In this document: positions 55,066 through 60,653 of the stretch, piece by piece
Position numbering within the stretch: position 1 is the first letter of the stretch
Layout: every line of letters starts with the position of its first letter
From: an uncultured Acetatifactor sp.
GTDB taxonomy: Bacteria; Bacillota; Clostridia; Lachnospirales; Lachnospiraceae
Length of the DNA stretch: 60,653 nucleotides
Assembly (NCBI GenBank): GCA_947581865.1
Contig: CANPWA010000021.1
Span: forward strand, 1-60,653
Direction: 5' to 3'
Position numbers and translations under genes: made by a program
Notes under the pieces: generated by a model
Told to the model about the DNA's origin: nothing
Database searches by the model: none
Seen by the model: the letters and a program-made list of their open reading frames with translations, nothing else

Positions 55066-55196
55066 CGCCGGAAATCGTTATGCTTTTATATGATTTTAGG
55101 GACGTTTTCAACACTTTTTTCTTGGATATACACTTTGTATCTGAGGTTTTTGAATTTTTTGTTATCATGGTGTTATCACAGGACGAATTGCGTCCA
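55066..55196 (-). repeat. Coding-like repeat B, fused in frame to the tuf tail
   Basis: This segment reads MITKNSKTSDTKCISKKKVL then KTSLKSYKSITISGAK directly into the tuf-like VREGG. It aligns with repeat A (51941-52050). The open frame runs from a stop near 55210 to the tuf stop at 55004. No ribosome site is found. The rest of 54596-54926 holds no gene that I can support. Confidence 0.5.
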
Positions 55197-55213
55197 TTTT
55201 TTGAGAAAACATT

Positions 55214-55381
55214 TTAATCATATTGTAAAATACACTTTTCGCATAGCCATCTTACTTGTTCATCCGCCAATAATGGGCAAGCATCTCTTACAACAAATAA
55301 GAATTCCATTGCTTTATTTTTGGATACATTTTGGGGTAGTTTTGGATCACTTTGGGGTGATTTTGGAGTAATCGGGCACAC
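55214..55381 (-). CDS. Short ORF with tandem degenerate 11-bp units, unknown
   Basis: A 55-codon frame from a GTG: VCPITPKSPQSDPKLPQNVS and then KNKAMEFLFVVRDACPLLAD with LCEKC near the end. Its first third comes from five degenerate 11-base units of TTTTGGGGTGA type (55317-55372 on the plus strand). It sits 10 bases after the ATP-binding gene. The ribosome site is weak, so it could be a gene remnant rather than a gene. Not recognised. Confidence 0.35.
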   Translation of the reverse strand: MCPITPKSPQSDPKLPQNVSKNKAMEFLFVVRDACPLLADEQVRWLCEKCILQYD

Positions 55382-55390
55382 TATCCAAAA

Positions 55391-56791
55391 TCATTTTACT
55401 ACCCAATAACCTCCCCTGGAGGCACCGATATGCTCGATCAAGCCTTTATTCTTCAATTTTTTCAAATGATATTTGACTCCATCTTCTGAAATCATTAACA
55501 GCCTTGACAATTCCTTTCTTGAAATATATGGATTATTACGCAAAGCATTCAAGAATACTTCTTCCGTGCGTTGTACATATTTTTCAACTGCTTGTGAAAC
55601 ATCATTGATTTCACTTTTATCGTTTCTGCATTCCCCATAATTCAAATTTTTCAATATAACTGTAAATTCTACCCTCGATGAAATAAACTGCGGTGCTTTG
55701 CTTTCATCATAATTATTTGCATTCTTGTATGCATTTATTATCTTGGTCAGCCCGCTTCCTTTACGTTCCATATATCCTAATCGCTGAAACACATCCGCCA
55801 AAACAGGATTTCGCCTTGTCGAAGGAATTGCATCTATAACCCGTTCCTGTATCAAGGTCCCATCCGGCATCCCTCCGGGCGAATAGATAACCATCCGATC
55901 ATCAAACATATCTATATGGACTTCACTTCCATTTATCAAATAATCCCGATGCACCAATGCATTAACTAATGCTTCAAAATAGCTCCGTTCGCAATATTCA
56001 GGCATATCAATTCTTGAATTGGCTGTCTTTCTCCACATTGTTTTCATATTTCGTTTAATAAATGCAGTTCCCTCATTCAAAAGGCTGATTAAACTTCCTG
56101 AATATTCCGCATCATCAAGAGCATCCATAATACCGCCACCCTTATCCAGCCCATTCCACCTTGTGCAGAAAATCCTGGACCATCTTATAGGCGAATCGTC
56201 CGCCAGCAACGCTCCGGCATTTGTAAGTTTTCCCTTATCATCCACTAAACCAAATGATACCAGTTCTTTATCATCCAAACTCTCTCCTGTCCAAGCTTTA
56301 TACCGCTCGCGTAATTTGCTGAACGCATAATCCGATACACTATAATTTGTCGTTAACGCATCATAAGATGAATTTTTTCCACGCAGCACCAATCGCTTTA
56401 ATTCTGTTGCATCTGCCTTTACACTCTCATTACCCAGACGGACATATGCTTCCATTACACCATCTGCCAAATAGTAATACGGCGTCTCCTCACCCTGTCG
56501 AATGTTTAACAAAATCAATGTCTTATCATCTTCAGTTCTATAAAAACTAAGATGAAATTCCGGAATCGGATCAAGACGCGTCTTTATCTGCTCACTGATA
56601 ATCTCCGCATCTTTCTCTGCATCCAAAAGCCCTCTTACTTCATTATCATTCGTAACGCCAAAAATTAAAGTGCCGCCAACACCGTTTGCAAAAGCGCTGA
56701 CACTTTTACACCAACTTTTGGGTTTTTTCGCTTCCAGCGCAAGTTTCTTGTCATAATCAGTTGTCTCGCCAATAATATCTTTTAAATTCAT
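55391..56791 (-). CDS. AlbA_2/RecG-like ATP-binding regulator
   Basis: A 466-residue protein. The N-terminal AlbA_2 (AAA_4) domain has KKPKSWCKSVSAFANGVGGT and LIFGVTNDNEVRGL; the ATP-binding-like HATPase_c_4 part shows YFEALVNALVHRDYLINGSE and VIYSPGGMPDGT, with GYMERKGSGLTKIINAYKNA as a second conserved loop. A winged helix ends it (NNPYISRKELSRLLMISEDG). Such proteins are thought to be transcription regulators of accessory regions. The start at 56791 follows GGAG at eight bases. Confidence 0.82.
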   Translation of the reverse strand: MNLKDIIGETTDYDKKLALEAKKPKSWCKSVSAFANGVGGTLIFGVTNDNEVRGLLDAEKDAEIISEQIKTRLDPIPEFHLSFYRTEDDKTLILLNIRQGEETPYYYLADGVMEAYVRLGNESVKADATELKRLVLRGKNSSYDALTTNYSVSDYAFSKLRERYKAWTGESLDDKELVSFGLVDDKGKLTNAGALLADDSPIRWSRIFCTRWNGLDKGGGIMDALDDAEYSGSLISLLNEGTAFIKRNMKTMWRKTANSRIDMPEYCERSYFEALVNALVHRDYLINGSEVHIDMFDDRMVIYSPGGMPDGTLIQERVIDAIPSTRRNPVLADVFQRLGYMERKGSGLTKIINAYKNANNYDESKAPQFISSRVEFTVILKNLNYGECRNDKSEINDVSQAVEKYVQRTEEVFLNALRNNPYISRKELSRLLMISEDGVKYHLKKLKNKGLIEHIGASRGGYWVVK

Positions 56792-56826
56792 CCTGTCATC
56801 TCCATTATCACAGATAAACATAAGGC

Positions 56827-57336
56827 TTATCTGCGCACTTTAAATCCATACTCTTTCTTTAACCTCTCAAAAATTTCAAAAGCTACCGGACAAATCTCTA
56901 TCACATCTAACACACTAAGCAAACTGGACAATCTCTCTGGTTGATCAGTATATGGATATTTTTTGCAACTATCCGGTTTACAGTCTCCCAATTTGCAATT
57001 TCCGTCTTCCAGTAAGAAATCACAAGGCTTATGCTTTGTCTGATAGTTCATATCATATTCTTCTTTATCCAAATAAACATCAACAAACTGCTTCTGTGTG
57101 ATTCCTAAGTATTGCGCATCCCCATCAATATCTTCTACCGGAATGCTTCCTTTATACATCTTGCAACAGTTTCTACATTTACTGCAATCATAGTCTGCAA
57201 AAAGTTCTTTATGTAATCGTAAAAATTGCTTGTCTAGCTCATCCTCGTCTGCATGACATTTCAGGAAGGTACGAAACTTAAAATTTTCGTTTTCTTTTTT
57301 CTTGGCTTCTGCTTTCACTTTGTCTGGTTGTATCAT
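56827..57336 (-). CDS. YkgJ family cysteine cluster protein
   Basis: A 169-residue protein with the CxxCxxCC motif (DCSKCRNCCKMYKGSIPVED) and further cysteines in KPCDFLLEDGNCKLGDCKPD and SCKKYPY, which together make a metal or Fe-S cluster site. The family is linked to metal-dependent RNA or protein modification but not defined. The ATG at 57336 follows GGAGG at eight bases; 13 earlier in-frame residues look non-coding. Confidence 0.83.
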   Translation of the reverse strand: MIQPDKVKAEAKKKENENFKFRTFLKCHADEDELDKQFLRLHKELFADYDCSKCRNCCKMYKGSIPVEDIDGDAQYLGITQKQFVDVYLDKEEYDMNYQTKHKPCDFLLEDGNCKLGDCKPDSCKKYPYTDQPERLSSLLSVLDVIEICPVAFEIFERLKKEYGFKVRR

Positions 57337-57371
57337 ACGCTTTACCTCCCTGATTTGTCCCATGTTCCCTC

Positions 57372-57551
57372 TCACTCAGCATATCTTCTGCGATAATATT
57401 CCATCGTGCGGTACTCCAAAATATCCTTCATATGTCTCTTAAAAGCTGCATTTCCTATCACAGATTCTAAGTCTTCCCTGATTGCGATTGCATAACCCGC
57501 TTTCTCAATGAAAAATTCTTTTCCTGACGCCCGCAAAAACTTAATCGGCAC
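57372..57551 (-). CDS. Short ORF, unknown
   Basis: A 59-codon frame from a GTG, VPIKFLRASGKEFFIEKAGY, then IREDLESVIGNAAFKRHMKD and ILEYRTMEYYRRRYAE. The composition is coding-like, but no ribosome site is clear, and it may be the 3' remainder of a longer gene that the GNAT gene at 57564 now borders. Not recognised. Confidence 0.35.
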   Translation of the reverse strand: MPIKFLRASGKEFFIEKAGYAIAIREDLESVIGNAAFKRHMKDILEYRTMEYYRRRYAE

Positions 57552-57563
57552 TCTTACATTGAC

Positions 57564-58364
57564 TTATACAACAATTCTGTATTCCAAAACATGACTCAAA
57601 AGCTTTCTAGGCTCTACGTTAAATTTTCTTGCAAGTGCCATATATCTCTCATCCAATTTATCCTTATATTCCTCCTCAGCAGCCAATTTATCCTCTTCTT
57701 TATGTAAAAAAAATTCCGATAATCCATATGGTTTAAATCCTAACTTTTCCATCAAATTTTGAGAAGCGATATTATCGGTATCTACTCTGCTTGCAAACTC
57801 ATGCCGATTAGAAATACTTGCAACAGTATCCAAATACATTTTCAAAGCTCTAAATCCATATCCCTGATGGCAGCAATCACTTTTTATTTCTATGGCAATC
57901 TCCCAAATTTTCCTGTCTAAGTTTTTTACTCCGCAATAGCCAATAAATACATCATCTGCGTTTTTTGCTATTGTATAATACAGATTTTCATCAGATATAT
58001 ATTCCTGCCATAATTTATCTTTAAATTCTGGCTTTGCAAAAGCAGATTTCATATATGCATATTCTTTCTTTAGGAAATAATAATGCTCCAAATCGTTGTC
58101 AGACGGTTTTCTTAAAATGATCTCTGCATCTCCACAAAGTATGTTTTTACTAAATAACGATAAATCATAGTCGCCACCGATCAAAGCTTTTTCCTGCTTT
58201 TCCCAATAACTAATTTCTTCTAAAAGCTCTTTTTCTTTTACCTTTACTAAACGAAGCACCTCTTCTCTAGTTGCTGTTTCCTGCCCATCATTCTTAAGTT
58301 TATTCAAAAGTTCTAACTCATCAAGCAATTGTTTTCTCTCAATTTTTGTTGCGATTTCCCTCAT
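57564..58364 (-). CDS. GNAT family acetyltransferase with a coiled N-terminus
   Basis: A 266-residue protein. A helical N-terminal part (KQLLDELELLNKLKNDGQET) precedes a GNAT domain from about residue 75: AEIILRKPSDNDLEHYYFLK, VFIGYCGVKNLDRKIWEIAI and SDCCHQGYGFRALKMYLDTV (acetyl-CoA loop), then ASQNLMEKLGFKPYG. The C-terminal stretch is charged. The substrate is unknown; relatives include ribosomal-protein and small-molecule acetyltransferases. Confidence 0.78.
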   Translation of the reverse strand: MREIATKIERKQLLDELELLNKLKNDGQETATREEVLRLVKVKEKELLEEISYWEKQEKALIGGDYDLSLFSKNILCGDAEIILRKPSDNDLEHYYFLKKEYAYMKSAFAKPEFKDKLWQEYISDENLYYTIAKNADDVFIGYCGVKNLDRKIWEIAIEIKSDCCHQGYGFRALKMYLDTVASISNRHEFASRVDTDNIASQNLMEKLGFKPYGLSEFFLHKEEDKLAAEEEYKDKLDERYMALARKFNVEPRKLLSHVLEYRIVV

Positions 58365-58484
58365 AAGTATATTAACACGCTCCTCAAAAAAATCTTCTTG
58401 AAATATTTTTCTTCTTAGTTTTTTTACTGCTTAAGATATTCAACAATCAAATCCTTATAATAATACCACCTTGTTACCGAGCGG

Positions 58485-59969
58485 CTACCCACGTATTCTA
58501 TATATCCTATTTCTATTCGCACCGATTGGCTCAACTTCTGGCATATCACTAAGTAACGCTCTTGTCCGCACAACACTTAATCCGATACATTCAGCTATAT
58601 CGCTTGCTTTTGATTCCCCATTTTGTTCAAGAAAATCTCTTATTTTTTCAATGTTCTCCTGCGTTTTTATCGCTTGTTTTTTATTGCTTGTTTTTATCGC
58701 TTGTTTTTTATCGCTTGTTTTTATCGCTTGTTTTTTTACAAAAGAAAGCGTCAGCACCGTCCTATCCGGATCAAACCTTTCCTCAATGACCGGCTCCTCC
58801 CAGCCTTCATCTGCCCAGACATTAAAGATATTCGGCACACCGCTTCCGGCACGTTCCCCAATATTGATAAGATTAAACATCTTCATAAGCGCTTTGTTTC
58901 TCGGATCAGACTCGCCGCCGAGACGCATCTGCTTTTTGCCGGTCCTGATATAACCGGGATTTGCCAAAATCAGCTTGTCAGTTTCTTTTCTAATCACGAT
59001 ACCACGCAAGCCATGATAGTCTGCATGAATCAAACAATTTGCCAAAGCTTCACGAAGCGCCTTGTGTACCGGAGTATCGTCAATGCGTTCTCCGCCGGAC
59101 ATCTTGAACGGCACTTTGACATCTTTGATAATTTTATTATAGACTCTGAAATAAAAATCGCACACATTTCCAGACCACTCACCGGAACTGGACTGCAATC
59201 TGTCGCTCCAGCGGGTGGTAGGATCTAATTCCTCCCTATAATCCAGGAAATACTCTGGGAAATGACGCACGATATTATACTCGTCTCCAAACATCAGCAT
59301 ACCCGCCGCTGTGGGATGCAGTTGTCCGTCTTCTTCGGAAATTGCAGCCGCACCGATACTTCTCAGATATTCGTGATCGCTCAGACGTTCAAACGGATGT
59401 CCCTCTTTCAACGAGCGGTGGCTGTTTCTATAACCATGGATCGTATCATAGTTCAGATCATCCATAGGCACCTTATCCAGCACTTCCATATCCATCGTGC
59501 GCTCCGTTTGATCCCGGAGCATCGCTTTTACCTGCAGTCTGGTACAATGATAGTCGCCCTCATAGTTTCGACGGAATGTGCCATTAAAAATATCATTATT
59601 GATATATACCGGCTTCTGCTCCCGCTTTGCCATCGGCACATAGATCACCATGATGACATCTTTCTTATCACCCACTTCATATGTCTGAACATCCTCTTCC
59701 GATAACAGGTTCATGCTTACTTTCTTTGGATTATTGATCGTGTCCCAGAAATCTTTGCGAAGCTTTGACGCATTCTGTAGGCCAGTAGTTGTCCAACTTC
59801 CGTCCCTTTCTTCTTTGACACCAAGGATAATAACCCCGCCATAGCAGTTAGCAAAGGCAGAATATGTATCCCAGAGAGAAATCGGCAGACCAGCGCTTGC
59901 CTTCTTTACTTCTCTTCGGTTGTCTTCTCGGTATTCATCAAATTTTGACAAGTCAAATACTTCCGTCAT
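58485..59969 (-). CDS. AlbA_2/RecG-like ATP-binding regulator with a lysine-rich repeat
   Basis: A 494-residue protein. SLWDTYSAFANCYGGVIILG is the AlbA_2 start, KALREALANCLIHADYHGLR and LILANPGYIRTGK the HATPase_c_4-like part with NIGERAGSGVPNIFNVWADE after it, and the tail is a winged helix (KIRDFLEQNGESKASDIAEC). Between them KKQAIKTS occurs three times, 9 residues apart (58663-58738), from a 27-bp DNA repeat. It is paralogous to 55391-56791 but diverged. The ribosome site before 59969 is weak. Confidence 0.82.
   Translation of the reverse strand: MTEVFDLSKFDEYREDNRREVKKASAGLPISLWDTYSAFANCYGGVIILGVKEERDGSWTTTGLQNASKLRKDFWDTINNPKKVSMNLLSEEDVQTYEVGDKKDVIMVIYVPMAKREQKPVYINNDIFNGTFRRNYEGDYHCTRLQVKAMLRDQTERTMDMEVLDKVPMDDLNYDTIHGYRNSHRSLKEGHPFERLSDHEYLRSIGAAAISEEDGQLHPTAAGMLMFGDEYNIVRHFPEYFLDYREELDPTTRWSDRLQSSSGEWSGNVCDFYFRVYNKIIKDVKVPFKMSGGERIDDTPVHKALREALANCLIHADYHGLRGIVIRKETDKLILANPGYIRTGKKQMRLGGESDPRNKALMKMFNLINIGERAGSGVPNIFNVWADEGWEEPVIEERFDPDRTVLTLSFVKKQAIKTSDKKQAIKTSNKKQAIKTQENIEKIRDFLEQNGESKASDIAECIGLSVVRTRALLSDMPEVEPIGANRNRIYRIRG
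58663..58738. repeat. 27-bp tandem repeat inside the ATP-binding gene
   Basis: Units built on ACAAGCGATAAAA alternate with AT-rich spacers, giving 27-base periods and an in-frame KKQAIKTS repeat in the encoded protein. One unit has CAAT in place of CGAT. The array probably varies in copy number without breaking the frame. Confidence 0.8.
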
Positions 59970-60142
59970 ATTTTCTACGTTTCACCTACTTTAAAGTTAA
60001 TTTTGATAATTTAACATATTTAATTAGATAAGGCTAGGTTCATAATCTCCATGCCCAAAGGAAGCATTCAAAACCTCATGTTTAGTCTTTTCTATTATAT
60101 TGATATCATATCATCCAAATAAGGATTATATTTTATATCATT

Positions 60143-60400
60143 TTACTTCCCTATCTCACGCTGTATCTCATTTTTAATTAAAGAATAGTTTTCCGTATAC
60201 AAGTCAGCAATTTCTTCTTGAGAATACGTTTCGCCATAACTATTATATAATAGATCTCTACAATTCATCAATTTCAACGAACCAAATTCTATGTCATAAC
60301 CAAATGACATAATATACCTTCTGTTATTTGTATAGAGATATAATACCCCCGAAAAATATCCATCTAAATTTTCTGTATCATAAAATTCGCATTTCCACAT
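60143..60400 (-). CDS. Hypothetical protein, 85 residues
   Basis: A small protein beginning MWKCEFYDTENLDGYFSGVL and ending NYSLIKNEIQREIGK, without membrane segments and with many aromatic residues, resembling immunity or DUF-type small globular proteins. Not recognised. No clear ribosome site precedes it. The stretch 60401-60653 to the window end is AT-rich and shows nothing further. Confidence 0.45.
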   Translation of the reverse strand: MWKCEFYDTENLDGYFSGVLYLYTNNRRYIMSFGYDIEFGSLKLMNCRDLLYNSYGETYSQEEIADLYTENYSLIKNEIQREIGK

Positions 60401-60653
60401 TATACTATTACCTCAACTTTATTTATATAGCATTAATTAAAAAAAGTTACTTTATAATCAAAATAATCTTTGCATTTTACAATCCTAAAACTGACTACAT
60501 AAAGGTTTATCCGATAACCCAATATATACTTTTAAGCGTAAAAAATGCAATATTTAGTTCATATGGATAAGTCCTCTGTATGTACGCTATTATGCGTACC
60601 TGTTTTCCTTTCCCCATCCATGAGACAATAACTCCAAAAACTTTGCTTCAGTT

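Noticed and set aside
60401..60653. Small frames in the AT-rich right edge
   Set aside because: Composition is AT-rich and the plus-strand frame has no ribosome site; no support for a gene.
1..60653. CRISPR arrays, tRNA or rRNA genes
   Set aside because: No regularly spaced direct repeats with unique spacers and no cloverleaf-like or rRNA segments were seen on either strand.

Overview
The window looks like a chromosomal segment of a Gram-positive anaerobe of the Clostridia, most likely a Lachnospiraceae member. The reasons are a single merged S10-spc-alpha ribosomal cluster with rpsD inside the alpha part, a zinc-type S14 and L36, an enlarged L17, a KOW-domain protein between map and infA, strong AGGAGG-type ribosome binding sites, sigma-A promoters with 17-bp spacers, and secreted proteins with Gram-positive lipoboxes. 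The species is not named by the sequence.

Layout: (1) 1-780 holds a compact type I toxin-antitoxin candidate: a 41-residue membrane peptide on the minus strand and a convergent structured RNA with its own promoter and terminator. (2) 784-3900 holds a secreted M15 peptidase and a KtrAB-type potassium transporter. (3) 3950-7700 is a nickel-pincer cofactor operon (larB, larC, larE) led by two small unknown membrane proteins and a 190-nt structured leader that starts at the promoter. (4) 8224-26880 is the ribosomal supercluster on the minus strand, from rpsJ to rplQ, with secY, adk, map, infA, rpoA and an unexpected polytopic membrane protein between infA and rpmJ. (5) 26938-36300 holds metabolite transport and stress genes: an EamA exporter, PutP, an rRNA-methyltransferase-like gene, an ECF sigma factor with its anti-sigma partner, TspO, a MATE pump, MarR and YitT. 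(6) 36513-43420 holds carB, a BlaR1/BlaI-like sensor pair with a double operator, and a nitroreductase. (7) 43565-49800 holds a helicase-nuclease-like protein coupled to a chimeric solute-binding lipoprotein, and two secreted or anchored unknowns.

From about 49.9 kb to the right edge the DNA is AT-richer and accessory in character. It has broken genes (a HAD gene with an in-frame stop, a frameshifted short ORF, an ISLre2 transposase remnant with an in-frame internal deletion), a 3' fragment of tuf with its terminator, a diverged coding-like repeat present twice, three acetyltransferases, and two AlbA/RecG-like ATP-binding proteins with winged-helix tails.

The points I would follow first are the leader RNA and membrane pair of the lar operon, the toxin and antisense pair, the membrane gene and structured spacer inside the ribosomal cluster, the helicase-nuclease coupled to the lipoprotein, and the tuf-fragment/repeat junctions that may mark an old integration site. 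All family names come from reading translated sequence by eye; no database search was run.
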